A stretch of DNA of 58,285 nt, taken from Hoeflea sp. GTDB lineage: Bacteria > Pseudomonadota > Alphaproteobacteria > Rhizobiales > Rhizobiaceae. The notes below the pieces were generated by a model that did not search any database, was not told the origin of the DNA, and saw nothing but the letters and a program-made list of their open reading frames with translations. Location: assembly GCF_030682515.1 (NCBI RefSeq), contig NZ_JAUXOD010000114.1, positions 1 to 58,285 on the forward strand, given 5' to 3'. Positions within the stretch are counted from its first letter, which is position 1. Every line of letters starts with the position of its first letter. A program made the translations under genes and the position numbers. This document shows, one piece after another, positions 26,420 to 35,268 of this stretch.

Positions 26420-27316
26420 ATGATCGACAAGCTCGAATTCTTCATCGTGCTCGCCAGGGAACGGCACTTCGGCCGCGCCGCAGAGGAATGCGGCGTGACG
26501 CAGCCGACGCTGTCGGCCTCGCTCAAGCAGCTCGAGGAGCAACTGGGCGTGGTTCTGGTGCAGCGCGGATCGCGCTTCCAGGGACTCACTCCTGAAGGCC
26601 AGCGGGTGCTGGAATGGGCCAGGCGCATTGTCGGCGACGCGCGCACCATGCGCGAGGAGATGAAGGCCGCGCGCAAGGGCCTGTCGGGCCATGCCCGCAT
26701 TGCGATCATCCCGACCGCGTCCTCGATGGTCACGGAACTGACCACCGCATTCGCCGAGAAGCATCCGGCGGTCACGCTGTCGATCATCTCCTGCACCAGC
26801 TACGAGGTGCTGACCAAGCTCGAGAATTTCGAGATCGACACCGGGATCACCTATCTTGAGAACGAACCGACCGGCCGCGTCGCCACCGTGCCGCTCTATG
26901 CCGAGCGCTACCAGCTGATCACCTCGGCCGGACAGCCGATGGCCGGCAAGGAGACGGTGACCTGGGCCGAAGTGGCGACCCTGTCGCTGTGCCTGCTCAC
27001 GCCCAACATGCAGAACCGCCGGATCATCGACCAGCACCTGGCCGAAGCCGGCGCCACGGTGAAACCGACGCTCGAATCCAATTCGATGGTGGTGCTGTTT
27101 TCCCATATCCGCACCGGAAAGTGGGCCTCGATCATGCCGGTCAACCTGGCCGAGACGCTGGGGCTTGCGGGCGACATCCGCTCCATCCCGATTGTCGAGC
27201 CGGATGCGAGCCACATCGTCGGCATGATCGCCGCGCCGCGGGAACCGCACACGCCGATCGTCTCGGCGCTGTTGCACGAGGCGCGGGTGTTCGCCCGGGC
27301 GCTGGCGCAACGATAG
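26420..27316 (+). CDS. LysR family transcriptional regulator (FdsR-like)
   Basis: A 298-aa LysR-type regulator. The N-terminal winged helix is FFIVLARERHFGRAAEECGVTQPTLSASLKQLEEQLG-like, with the usual TQP.LS.SL recognition helix; the rest is a periplasmic-binding-like effector domain. It sits directly upstream of and in the same direction as the formate dehydrogenase operon, the position of FdsR-type regulators, which respond to formate and activate or repress fds genes. The ATG at 26420 places the helix-turn-helix at the normal distance. Its stop codon lies inside a symmetrical ATAG-N7-CTAT site, so binding there would also touch its own 3' end. Confidence 0.92.
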   Translation: MIDKLEFFIVLARERHFGRAAEECGVTQPTLSASLKQLEEQLGVVLVQRGSRFQGLTPEGQRVLEWARRIVGDARTMREEMKAARKGLSGHARIAIIPTASSMVTELTTAFAEKHPAVTLSIISCTSYEVLTKLENFEIDTGITYLENEPTGRVATVPLYAERYQLITSAGQPMAGKETVTWAEVATLSLCLLTPNMQNRRIIDQHLAEAGATVKPTLESNSMVVLFSHIRTGKWASIMPVNLAETLGLAGDIRSIPIVEPDASHIVGMIAAPREPHTPIVSALLHEARVFARALAQR

Positions 27317-27329
27317 AGATTTTCTATCG
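27311..27329. promoter_or_regulatory. LysR-type operator candidate before fdsG
   Basis: CGATAGA (27311-27317) and TCTATCG (27323-27329) are perfect inverted arms around five bases, containing the ATAG-N7-CTAT layout and a T-N11-A LysR box. It lies 81 bp before the fdsG ATG and overlaps the lysR stop codon. It is a plausible binding site for the LysR protein encoded just upstream. Confidence 0.6.
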
Positions 27330-27409
27330 CACCACGGATATGCTGCCTTGATTCAAGGGCTTGTTGCCTGACAATGATAGATGAAGACATGCCGCAGGAG
27401 GAGCTTCGC

Positions 27410-27889
27410 ATGGATTCACGCCACTTGGATGCGGACATTGCGTCGCGGACCGAGGCGATCGTCGGGCGGCTGAAGCCGCTCGAAGGGCCGCTTCTGCCGA
27501 TCCTTCACGATATCCAGGCCGAGTTCGGCTATGTGCCGCAGGCTTCGCTTCCGGTGATCGCGCAGGGGCTCAACCTGTCGCGCGCCGAAGTGCATGGTGT
27601 GGTCAGCTTCTACCATGATTACCGGGAAACGCCCGCCGGCCGCCATGTGATCAAGCTTTGCCGGGCTGAAGCCTGCCAGTCCATGGGCGCCAACGAACTG
27701 GCCGACCGGCTTCTCGGGTTGCTCGGGCTCGACTGGCACGAGACCAGTTCCGACGGTGCGGTCACGATAGAGCCTGTCTATTGTCTGGGCCTGTGCGCCT
27801 GCGCGCCGGCGGCGATGGTCGACGGCGAGGTGATCGGCCGGCTCGACGCGGACGCGGTTCAGGATCTGGCAATGGCGGTGCGGGCATGA
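27410..27889 (+). CDS. fdsG: NAD-dependent formate dehydrogenase gamma subunit
   Basis: A 159-aa [2Fe-2S] subunit of the soluble molybdenum formate dehydrogenase, homologous to NuoE of complex I. The thioredoxin-like fold carries the ligands CRAEACQ (C-x4-C) and CLGLCACAP (C-x3-C). N-terminal helix region reads LLPILHDIQAEFGYVPQ, typical of NuoE. The ATG at 27410 is chosen because a perfect AGGAGG lies 8 bp upstream; the in-frame ATG at 27374 would place that sequence inside the gene. The stop overlaps the fdsB start (ATGA). It passes electrons between FdsB and the rest of the complex. Confidence 0.93.
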   Translation: MDSRHLDADIASRTEAIVGRLKPLEGPLLPILHDIQAEFGYVPQASLPVIAQGLNLSRAEVHGVVSFYHDYRETPAGRHVIKLCRAEACQSMGANELADRLLGLLGLDWHETSSDGAVTIEPVYCLGLCACAPAAMVDGEVIGRLDADAVQDLAMAVRA

Positions 27890-29442
27890 GCGTGAAGATC
27901 TACATTCCGGGCGATTCCGGCGCCCTTGCCGTCGGCGCCGACAAGGTCGCCATGCGGATGGCGCAAGCCATTGCCGCGCGCGATCTTGATGTGACGATTA
28001 TCCGCAACGGCTCGCGCGGGCTGTTCTGGCTCGAGCCGATGATCGAAGTCGAGACGGAGGCGGGGAGGGTGGCCTATGGCCCGGTCAAGCCGGCCGATGT
28101 CGACGGGCTCTTGTCGGCAGGTCTGCTTGACGGCGGCGATCACCCGCTCTGCCTCGGCCCGACCGCCGACATCCCGTTCCTCAAGCGTCAGACCCGGCTT
28201 ACCTTTGCCCGCTGCGGCATCACCGATCCGCTGTCGCTCGAGGACTATCGCAATCATGGCGGTCTGGCCGGATTGATCAACGCCGTGGCGATGACGCCCC
28301 AGGCGATTGTCCAGGAAGTCACGGAGTCGGGCCTGCGCGGCCGCGGCGGCGCGGGCTTTCCGACCGGCATAAAGTGGAAGACGGTGCTGGAGGCGGAAGG
28401 GCCGCAGAAATACATCGTCTGCAACGCCGACGAGGGCGATTCGGGCACATTCTCCGACCGCATGATCATGGAGGGCGACCCCTTCGTGCTGATTGAGGGC
28501 ATGGTGATCGCCGGGCTCGCCGTCGGGGCGACCAAGGGCTATGTCTACACCCGCTCCGAATATCCCCATGCCATCCGGATGATGACGCGCGCGATCGAAA
28601 TCGCGCGCAAAAACAACATTCTCGGGCCGTCCGTTCTCGGATCCCTCCATGCCTTCGACATGGAAGTCCGTGAAGGCGCGGGCGCCTATGTCTGCGGCGA
28701 GGAAACGGCGCTGCTGGAAAGCCTCGAAGGCCGCCGCGGCGTGGTGCGCGCCAAGCCGCCGCTGCCTGCGCACAAGGGCTTTCTCGGCCGACCGACGGTG
28801 GTCAACAATTTGATCTCGCTCGCCACCGTGCCGGTGATCCTCGACAAGGGCGGCGCCTACTACCGCGATTTCGGCATGGGCCGGTCGCGCGGCACGATCC
28901 CGGTGCAGATCACCGGCAATGTCCGGTATGGCGGGCTGTTCGAGGCGGCTTTCGGCATGACGCTGGGCGAACTGGTGGATGACATCGGCGGCGGCACGGC
29001 AACCGGACGGCCGGTCAAGGCGGTGCAGGTCGGCGGACCATTGGGCGCCTATTTCCCGCGCGAGCTGTTCGACACGCCATTCGACTACGAGGCGTTTACG
29101 GCAAAGGGCGGGCTGGTCGGCCATGCCGGCATCGTGGTGTTCGACGACACCGCCGACATGCTCAAGCAGGCGCGCTTCGCGTTCGAATTCTGCGCCATCG
29201 AGAGCTGCGGCAAGTGCACGCCCTGCCGCATCGGCTCGACCCGCGGCGTCGAGGTGATCGACCGGATCGCCGCCGGCATCGAGCCCGAGAAGCAGAAGGA
29301 CCTCGTCGCGGATCTCTGCAACACGATGAAATTCGGCTCGCTCTGCGCGCTGGGCGGCTTCACGCCGTACCCCGTGATGAGCGCGCTCACCCATTTTCCG
29401 GAGGATTTCCGTCCGGTTCCGATGTCCCAGGCTGCGGAGTAA
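27886..29442 (+). CDS. fdsB: NAD-dependent formate dehydrogenase beta subunit
   Basis: A 518-aa flavoprotein subunit, a fusion of a thioredoxin-like N-terminal domain (about 1-120) with a NuoF-like core. NuoF motifs are LRGRGGAGFPTGIKW (FMN and NADH site), NADEGDSGTFSDR, YVCGEETALLESLEG and the [4Fe-4S] ligands ESCGKCTPCR with a distal Cys in LCALGG. It transfers electrons from formate oxidation to NAD+. The start overlaps fdsG; fdsA follows after 4 bp. Length fits the Cupriavidus and Rhodobacter type enzyme. Confidence 0.95.
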   Translation: MSVKIYIPGDSGALAVGADKVAMRMAQAIAARDLDVTIIRNGSRGLFWLEPMIEVETEAGRVAYGPVKPADVDGLLSAGLLDGGDHPLCLGPTADIPFLKRQTRLTFARCGITDPLSLEDYRNHGGLAGLINAVAMTPQAIVQEVTESGLRGRGGAGFPTGIKWKTVLEAEGPQKYIVCNADEGDSGTFSDRMIMEGDPFVLIEGMVIAGLAVGATKGYVYTRSEYPHAIRMMTRAIEIARKNNILGPSVLGSLHAFDMEVREGAGAYVCGEETALLESLEGRRGVVRAKPPLPAHKGFLGRPTVVNNLISLATVPVILDKGGAYYRDFGMGRSRGTIPVQITGNVRYGGLFEAAFGMTLGELVDDIGGGTATGRPVKAVQVGGPLGAYFPRELFDTPFDYEAFTAKGGLVGHAGIVVFDDTADMLKQARFAFEFCAIESCGKCTPCRIGSTRGVEVIDRIAAGIEPEKQKDLVADLCNTMKFGSLCALGGFTPYPVMSALTHFPEDFRPVPMSQAAE

Positions 29443-29446
29443 ACTT

Positions 29447-32332
29447 ATGCCCCTGATCCAGGAAATCGACTACGGCACCCCGGCCTCGAAGGCCGAGAAG
29501 ACCGTGCGGCTCGTGATCGACGGCACCACGATCGAGGTCCCCGAGGGCACGTCGGTGATGCGCGCCTCGATGGAGGCAGGCATTCAGGTGCCGAAGCTCT
29601 GCGCGACCGACATGGTCGACGCCTTCGGCTCCTGCCGGCTCTGCCTGGTCGAGATCGAGGGCCGCAACGGGACGCCCGCCTCCTGCACCACGCCGGTCGC
29701 CGAGGGCATGGTGGTCCACACCCAGACCGGACGATTGAAGGACATCCGCCGCGGCGTGATGGAGCTCTACATCTCCGACCATCCGCTCGACTGCCTGACT
29801 TGTGCGGCCAATGGCGACTGCGAACTCCAGGACATGGCCGGCGCCGTGGGCCTGCGCGACGTGCGCTACGGCCAGGACGGCCACAACCACGTCAAGGCGC
29901 GCAACAATGGCGAAGCCAATCCGCGCTACATGGCCAAGGACGAGAGCAACCCCTATTTCACCTATGATCCGTCGAAATGCATCGTCTGCTCACGCTGCGT
30001 GCGGGCCTGTGAGGAAGTGCAGGGGACGTTCGCGCTCACCATCGAGGGCAGGGGTTTTGACAGCCGCGTGTCGCCCGGCATGCATGAGAGCTTCATGAAT
30101 TCCGAATGCGTTTCCTGCGGCGCCTGCGTGCAGGCCTGCCCGACGGCGACGCTTCAGGAGAAATCGGTGATCGAGATCGGCCAGCCGGAGCATTCGGTGG
30201 TCACGACCTGCGCCTATTGCGGCGTTGGCTGCTCGTTCAAGGCGGAAATGCGCGGAGAAGAAGTCGTCCGCATGGTGCCGTGGAAGGACGGCAAGGCCAA
30301 TCGCGGCCATTCCTGCGTCAAGGGCCGCTTCGCCTGGGGCTATGCCACCCACAAGGACCGGATCCTCAATCCGATGGTGCGCGAGAAGATCACCGATCCC
30401 TGGCGCGAAGTCAGCTGGGACGAGGCCTTCGCCCATGTCGCCAAGGAATTCCGCCGCATCCAGTACCAATATGGCAAGGGCGCCATCGGCGGCATCACCT
30501 CGTCGCGCTGCACCAATGAGGAGACCTTCCTGGTGCAGAAGCTGGTGCGCGCCGGCTTCGGCAACAACAATGTCGACACCTGCGCCCGCGTGTGCCATTC
30601 GCCGACCGGCTACGGTCTCGGCAAGGCCTTCGGCACCTCGGCGGGCACCCAGGATTTCGATTCGGTCGAGCATACCGACGTGGTCATCCTGATCGGCGCC
30701 AACCCGACCGACGGTCACCCGGTGTTCGCCTCGCGATTGAAAAAGCGGCTCAGGGCCGGCGCGAAACTCATCGTCATCGATCCGCGCCGCATCGATCTGG
30801 TCCGCTCGGCCCATGTCGAGGCGAGCCATCATCTGCCCTTGAAGCCCGGCACCAATGTCGCGGTGCTGACGGCGCTCGCCCATGTGATCGTCACCGAAGG
30901 CCTGTTCGACGAGGCGTTCATCCGCGAGCGCTGCGACTGGTCGGAATTCGAGGACTGGGCCAGTTTCGTCGCCGAACCGGCGCATTCGCCCGAAGCCACC
31001 GAGATCTTCACCGGGGTCAAGCCGGAAGAGCTGCGCGGCGCGGCCCGGCTTTTTGCCCGCGGCGGCAATGGCGCGATCTATTACGGGCTCGGCGTCACCG
31101 AGCACAGCCAGGGCTCGACCACGGTGATGGCGATCGCCAACCTCGCCATGGTCACAGGCAATATCGGCCGTCCCGGCGTCGGCGTGAACCCGCTCCGCGG
31201 CCAGAACAATGTGCAGGGCGCCTGCGACATGGGCTCGTTCCCGCACGAACTGCCGGGCTATCGGCACATTTCCGGTGCGGAAGTGCGCGACGTGTTCGAA
31301 AAACTCTGGGGCGTGGAACTCAATCCCGAGCCGGGGCTTCGCATCCCCAACATGCTCGACGCCGCCGTGGAAGGAACGTTCCGCGGGATCTACATCCAGG
31401 GCGAGGACATCCTGCAGTCCGACCCCGACACCAAGCATGTGCAGGCGGGACTCGCGGCGATGGACTGCGTCGTGGTCCACGACCTGTTCCTGAACGAGAC
31501 GGCGAACTACGCCCATGTGTTCCTGCCGGGTTCGACGTTCCTGGAAAAGGACGGCACGTTCACCAATGCCGAGCGCCGCATCAACCGGGTGCGCAAGGTG
31601 ATGAGCCCGAAGAACGGGCTCGCCGACTGGGAAGTGACGCTCAGGCTGGCAAAGGCCATGGGACTTGACTGGAATTACAGCCATCCGTCCGAGATCATGG
31701 ACGAGGTCGCCGCCACGACGCCGAGCTTCGCCCATGTCAGCTACAAGCTTCTCGAAGAGAAGGGCTCGGTGCAGTGGCCCTGCAACGAAGCCAATCCCGA
31801 GGGCACGCCTGTCATGCATCTCGACGGCTTCGTGCGCGGCAAGGGCAAGTTCATCCGCACCGAATATGTGGCGACCGACGAGCGCACCGGCCCGCGCTTC
31901 CCGCTGTTGCTCACCACCGGGCGGATTCTCAGCCAGTACAATGTCGGCGCGCAAACGCGGCGGACCGAGAATGTCGCCTGGCATGCGGAAGACATGCTCG
32001 AGATCCATCCGCATGACGCCGAGCAGCGCGGCATCCGCGACGGCGACCTGGTCAAGCTCGCCAGCCGCTCCGGCGAGACGGCGCTGCGCTCGAAGATCAC
32101 CGAGCGGGTGGCGCCGGGCGTGGTCTACACCACCTTCCACCATCCCGGCACCCAGGCCAATGTGATCACCACCGACTACACCGACTGGGCCACCAACTGC
32201 CCGGAATACAAGGTGACCGCTGTGCAGGTGACGCCGTCGAACGGTCCGACCGTCTGGCAGCAGGACTATGATGCGCAGGCCGCGCAGTCCCGCCGGATCG
32301 CAACGGAAGCGGCGCTCGAACCGGCCGAATAG
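29447..32332 (+). CDS. fdsA: NAD-dependent formate dehydrogenase alpha subunit
   Basis: A 961-aa molybdenum subunit that oxidises formate to CO2 in the cytoplasm. An N-terminal [2Fe-2S] ferredoxin domain (C..CRLC) is followed by a His/Cys [4Fe-4S] site (DHPLDCLTCAANGDCELQD), two more [4Fe-4S] clusters (CIVCSRCVRACEEVQG; CVSCGACVQACP), then the bis-MGD catalytic part. The latter opens with TTCAYCGVGCSF (cluster) and contains the likely Mo-ligand cysteine in ARVCHSPTGYGLG near residue 380. The C-terminal pterin-binding domain is complete. The layout matches FdsA/FdhF of the oxygen-tolerant NAD+-linked class. Confidence 0.97.
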   Translation: MPLIQEIDYGTPASKAEKTVRLVIDGTTIEVPEGTSVMRASMEAGIQVPKLCATDMVDAFGSCRLCLVEIEGRNGTPASCTTPVAEGMVVHTQTGRLKDIRRGVMELYISDHPLDCLTCAANGDCELQDMAGAVGLRDVRYGQDGHNHVKARNNGEANPRYMAKDESNPYFTYDPSKCIVCSRCVRACEEVQGTFALTIEGRGFDSRVSPGMHESFMNSECVSCGACVQACPTATLQEKSVIEIGQPEHSVVTTCAYCGVGCSFKAEMRGEEVVRMVPWKDGKANRGHSCVKGRFAWGYATHKDRILNPMVREKITDPWREVSWDEAFAHVAKEFRRIQYQYGKGAIGGITSSRCTNEETFLVQKLVRAGFGNNNVDTCARVCHSPTGYGLGKAFGTSAGTQDFDSVEHTDVVILIGANPTDGHPVFASRLKKRLRAGAKLIVIDPRRIDLVRSAHVEASHHLPLKPGTNVAVLTALAHVIVTEGLFDEAFIRERCDWSEFEDWASFVAEPAHSPEATEIFTGVKPEELRGAARLFARGGNGAIYYGLGVTEHSQGSTTVMAIANLAMVTGNIGRPGVGVNPLRGQNNVQGACDMGSFPHELPGYRHISGAEVRDVFEKLWGVELNPEPGLRIPNMLDAAVEGTFRGIYIQGEDILQSDPDTKHVQAGLAAMDCVVVHDLFLNETANYAHVFLPGSTFLEKDGTFTNAERRINRVRKVMSPKNGLADWEVTLRLAKAMGLDWNYSHPSEIMDEVAATTPSFAHVSYKLLEEKGSVQWPCNEANPEGTPVMHLDGFVRGKGKFIRTEYVATDERTGPRFPLLLTTGRILSQYNVGAQTRRTENVAWHAEDMLEIHPHDAEQRGIRDGDLVKLASRSGETALRSKITERVAPGVVYTTFHHPGTQANVITTDYTDWATNCPEYKVTAVQVTPSNGPTVWQQDYDAQAAQSRRIATEAALEPAE

Positions 32333-32362
32333 GCGGGATCGGGCGCAAGCGAAGGAGCGCAG

Positions 32363-33193
32363 ATGGCAAAGGACCACGCCAGCACGGCAACGGCCTCCCG
32401 GATTTCGGTCCTGGGCGGGGTGGCCACGCGTGGGCTCCGGGCGCTGCCCGAGGAGGTTCCGGTGGCGCTGTCCTTCGGCGGCACGACGCAGGCCGTGATG
32501 ATGGCGACGCCGGCTGATCTCGAGGATTTCGGCATCGGCTTCGCGCTGTCTGAGGCCATTGTCCGGTCGGCAGACGACATCGTTTCCCTGGAGATTGTCG
32601 AGGCCGATCAGGGGTTTGACGTTCAGATGCAGCTCTCTGACGACGTGCAGACTGCGTTCTCGGCGCGGCGGCGCAAGATGGCGGGGCCGGTGGGCTGCGG
32701 GCTGTGCGGCATCGAATCGATCGAGGAGGCGCTCAGGGCCTTGCCGGACCGCGAGGATGTGGCGCTTGCCTTCTCAGCAGACGACGTGCGCGAGGCGGTG
32801 CGTTCGCTGTCGATGCACCAGAAACTGAGGGCCGAGACCGGCGCCGTGCATGCCGCGGGCTTCTATGTGCCGGGCAGGGGCATGGCCTGCGTGCGCGAGG
32901 ATGTCGGCCGCCACAACGCGCTCGATAAGCTGATCGGCACCATGGCGCGCGCCGGACTGAAACCTGCCGACGGCGCCATCGTCATCACCAGCCGGGTCTC
33001 GGTCGACATGGTGCAGAAGGCGGTGATCGCCGGCACCGGCCTTCTGATCGCCGTCTCCGCGCCCACCGCGCTCGCGGTCCGGACGGCGGAGGCCGCGGGG
33101 CTCACGCTGGTGGGCATCGCGCGCGGCGCGGATTTCGAGATTTTCACCCGGCCAAACCGGATCACACACGGAGTTGAGAGCGATGTCGCCTGA
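32363..33193 (+). CDS. fdhD: Formate dehydrogenase accessory protein FdhD (FdsC)
   Basis: A 276-aa sulfurtransferase-type chaperone that hands sulfur from a cysteine desulfurase to the Mo-bis-MGD cofactor of formate dehydrogenase. The functional C-x2-C is in GPVGCGLCGIES (about residue 110). Further family motifs are IGFALSEAIV, VHAAGFYVPG, REDVGRHNALDKLIG and ITSRVSVDMVQKA. It lies 30 bp after fdsA and overlaps fdsD by 11 bp. In the fds nomenclature this gene is fdsC. Confidence 0.95.
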   Translation: MAKDHASTATASRISVLGGVATRGLRALPEEVPVALSFGGTTQAVMMATPADLEDFGIGFALSEAIVRSADDIVSLEIVEADQGFDVQMQLSDDVQTAFSARRRKMAGPVGCGLCGIESIEEALRALPDREDVALAFSADDVREAVRSLSMHQKLRAETGAVHAAGFYVPGRGMACVREDVGRHNALDKLIGTMARAGLKPADGAIVITSRVSVDMVQKAVIAGTGLLIAVSAPTALAVRTAEAAGLTLVGIARGADFEIFTRPNRITHGVESDVA

Positions 33194-33407
33194 CAAATTG
33201 CGCTACCAGGCCAACCAGATCGCCACCTTCTTCGCCTCCCAGCCGGAAGCCGAGCAGGTCGAGGGCGTGGCAGATCACATCAACAAGTTCTGGGACCCGA
33301 GGATGCGCGCGCAGCTGTTCGAGATCACCGACGACAGCATCGAGGGCTTCAAGCCGATGGTGGTGAAGGCGCTGGGCAGGATCCGGCGGCCGGAAGGGGT
33401 GGGGTGA
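33183..33407 (+). CDS. fdsD: Formate dehydrogenase delta subunit
   Basis: A 74-aa small subunit of the soluble formate dehydrogenase complex, needed for assembly or stability rather than catalysis. Family features are KLRYQANQIATFFASQP near the start and HINKFWDPRMR in the middle. The ATG at 33183 is chosen because homologues begin MSPDKL-like and GGAG lies about 11 bp upstream; the in-frame ATG at 33174 is another choice. It overlaps the end of fdhD by 11 bp, and is the last gene of the operon. The GC content falls sharply right after it. Confidence 0.92.
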   Translation: MSPDKLRYQANQIATFFASQPEAEQVEGVADHINKFWDPRMRAQLFEITDDSIEGFKPMVVKALGRIRRPEGVG

Positions 33408-34185
33408 GCGGCAACGAAGTAAATACTTGTTAAAATGCCTCGTTAGTCTACTAGTTCGACTGAGTTATCCTAGCCGCTTAGGATCCACGCAACTTATCAT
33501 TTTTTTTAAGTCAGAATCGCTTCCGCCTTTCAACGCTTCGACTGATGCTGCTCGGCTTCTGCCAACTTCCTGCTGTGCGAGTGATACAAATTGTTGCAGA
33601 CAGTCCTTCACAATAATTGAAAGGCGCGCTTGCTCCTCAATGTTTGCTTCTGGCCAATACCTCGCTACTTTGTGCGCAATTACCAAATGATCGAGAATCC
33701 TTGGTCTATATCCTCGATAGGCCGGAAATTTTCCTACTCCATAATCGCTAACTTTCTCATTTTTAAAGAATATTCTTCCACGCTCTATCAATATTGAAGT
33801 GTCGAAAATTATTCGCAAGCGCGCTTGGTTGCGATCCGCCTCCGTCAGAGCGGCATCCTTTATTTCTGAGATAATAAACAGGGTTTGTAAACAAGTAATA
33901 CACTCATCCGCCCACTTCAGCACCTCATCTCGACGCAATTGACGATTTCGCCACCCAAGGTACCCTGCAAATGATCCAACTGTTGTCAAAGCCAATGACG
34001 CTGTCGCAAGAAACAGTTGCATCCAGTTCATGTCCATATCTATCCCCAAGTAGAGTGAAGCAAAAACTATAAACTATGCAGAGTAAGGAAAAATGATCAA
34101 CCAGAAATGGACTGGGCTTCTGTTAATGAAACCCAATCCGGCCGCTTTCCCAACGGTCATGCCAGAAACTGTGTTCCATTCAATT
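33408..34185. other. Low-GC single-gene segment
   Basis: Base composition drops abruptly after fdsD and recovers just inside the end of lrgB. The segment holds one gene (33465-34037, leftward) and AT-rich flanks. No integrase, transposase, direct repeat or tRNA is visible at its edges, so the mode of entry is unknown. The 150 bp before lrgB hold nothing recognisable. Confidence 0.65.
33465..34037 (-). CDS. Unknown membrane-anchored protein in low-GC segment
   Basis: A 190-aa protein that I do not recognise. One membrane helix (about residues 5-27, LFLATASLALTTVGSFAGYLGW) is followed by RNRQLRRDE, a positive stretch that would keep the rest in the cytoplasm, and then about 160 residues of mostly helical, charged sequence (DEVLKWADECITCLQTL, RPRILDHLVIAHKVARYWPE, EEQARLSIIVKDCLQQF). 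The gene is far lower in GC (near 42 per cent by eye) than both sides and uses AT-rich codons, so it was probably acquired. ATG 34037 follows GGGGA at 6 bp; TTG 34049 is an alternative. It stands alone. Confidence 0.7.
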   Translation of the reverse strand: MDMNWMQLFLATASLALTTVGSFAGYLGWRNRQLRRDEVLKWADECITCLQTLFIISEIKDAALTEADRNQARLRIIFDTSILIERGRIFFKNEKVSDYGVGKFPAYRGYRPRILDHLVIAHKVARYWPEANIEEQARLSIIVKDCLQQFVSLAQQEVGRSRAASVEALKGGSDSDLKKMISCVDPKRLG

Positions 34186-34190
34186 CCCTC

Positions 34191-34907
34191 TCAGAAAAAC
34201 AGTCGCCACAGGATTGGCAGCAGGATGGCTGTGGCGAGCGCATTCAGCCCCATCGCCAGCCCGGAAAACGCGCCGGCGAGTTCGGAGGCTTCGAGTGCCC
34301 GGGCGGTGCCGATGCCGTGGCTCGCTGTTCCCATTGCCAGGCCGCGGGCGCGGTCGTCCCTGACCCTGAGCAGATTGAGCAGCGGCGGGCCCAGGACGGC
34401 GCCGAGGATTCCGGTCAAGATCACCAGCACGGCGGTGAGAGACGGCAGCCCGCCCAGCTGCTCGGTGATGCCCATGGCGACCGGCGCGGTCACCGATTTG
34501 GGGGCGAGCGCCAGCAGCGTCTGGTTGCTTGCGCCCATGAGCCATCCCAAGGCGACGGCGGAGCCGATGGCGGTGAGCGAGCCGCAGAGGAGGCTCACGA
34601 CCAGGGCGAGCGCGGAGCGCTTGACCCGGTCGAACTGGCGGTAGAGCGGGATCGCCAGCGCCACGGTGGCGGGTCCGAGCAGGAAATGCACGAACTGCGC
34701 GCCTTCGAAATAGGTGTCGTAACTGGTGCCGCTCAGCAGGAGCAGGCCGACCATGAGGATGACCGCCGTGAGCACCGGATTGAGGAACGGCTTGCGGCCG
34801 GTGCGGTCGTAGAGCCAGGTTCCGGCCTGGAACGCCGCCAGCGTGAGCGTCAGGAACAAGAGCGGGCTGGCGCTCAGATAGACCCAGACTTCGGTGACAT
34901 CAGCCAT
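34191..34907 (-). CDS. lrgB: LrgB family protein
   Basis: A 238-aa polytopic membrane protein of the LrgB/CidB family. Such proteins work with LrgA/CidA-type holin-like partners and are linked to murein hydrolase control, programmed lysis, or export of fermentation products such as pyruvate. Family signatures are FLNPVLTAVILMVGLLLL, FLLGPATVALAIPLYRQ, LAPKSVTAPVAMGI and ASHGIGTARALE. The ATG at 34907 is preferred to 34940 because it overlaps lrgA by only 8 bp and begins just before the first hydrophobic segment. No LytSR regulator is nearby. Confidence 0.92.
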   Translation of the reverse strand: MADVTEVWVYLSASPLLFLTLTLAAFQAGTWLYDRTGRKPFLNPVLTAVILMVGLLLLSGTSYDTYFEGAQFVHFLLGPATVALAIPLYRQFDRVKRSALALVVSLLCGSLTAIGSAVALGWLMGASNQTLLALAPKSVTAPVAMGITEQLGGLPSLTAVLVILTGILGAVLGPPLLNLLRVRDDRARGLAMGTASHGIGTARALEASELAGAFSGLAMGLNALATAILLPILWRLFF

Positions 34908-35268
34908 GGGGCGCATCCCCGTTTTCGCCTGACGTGGCACGGGCGAGCCGCTTCATCACCAGGGCGGTCACCGCGATGGTGGCGAGCGTCGAACCGATCA
35001 GTGCCACCGAAATCGGCAGCAAATCCTGGCCGATGAGCCCCAGATGCGCCATCACGCCGACGCCCGCCGGCACGAACAGCAGCGCCAGGTTCCTCAGAAG
35101 CGCATCCGCCACCGCGCCGACATTGGAGGGCACCGATCCCTTGAGGGCAAGCAGGACAAACAGGATCACCATGCCGGCGACCGGGCCCGGAACGGGAAGG
35201 CCGAGGAAGCGGGTCAACAATTCGCCGGCGAGCTGGCAGCTCAGGATCAGGGTGAGGGCGGAGAGCAT
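34900..35268 (-). CDS. lrgA: CidA/LrgA family holin-like protein
   Basis: A 122-aa membrane protein with four hydrophobic segments. The family core CQLAGELLTRFLGLPVPGPV.GM near residue 10 and LRNLALLFVPAGVGVM near 65 identify the CidA/LrgA group. The start ATG at 35268 was chosen because family proteins begin right at the first membrane helix; the frame stays open upstream as non-homologous sequence. It overlaps lrgB by 8 bp, so the pair is an operon. The 484 bp to its left-facing promoter side separate it from the divergent DUF1062 gene. Confidence 0.9.
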   Translation of the reverse strand: MLSALTLILSCQLAGELLTRFLGLPVPGPVAGMVILFVLLALKGSVPSNVGAVADALLRNLALLFVPAGVGVMAHLGLIGQDLLPISVALIGSTLATIAVTALVMKRLARATSGENGDAPHG

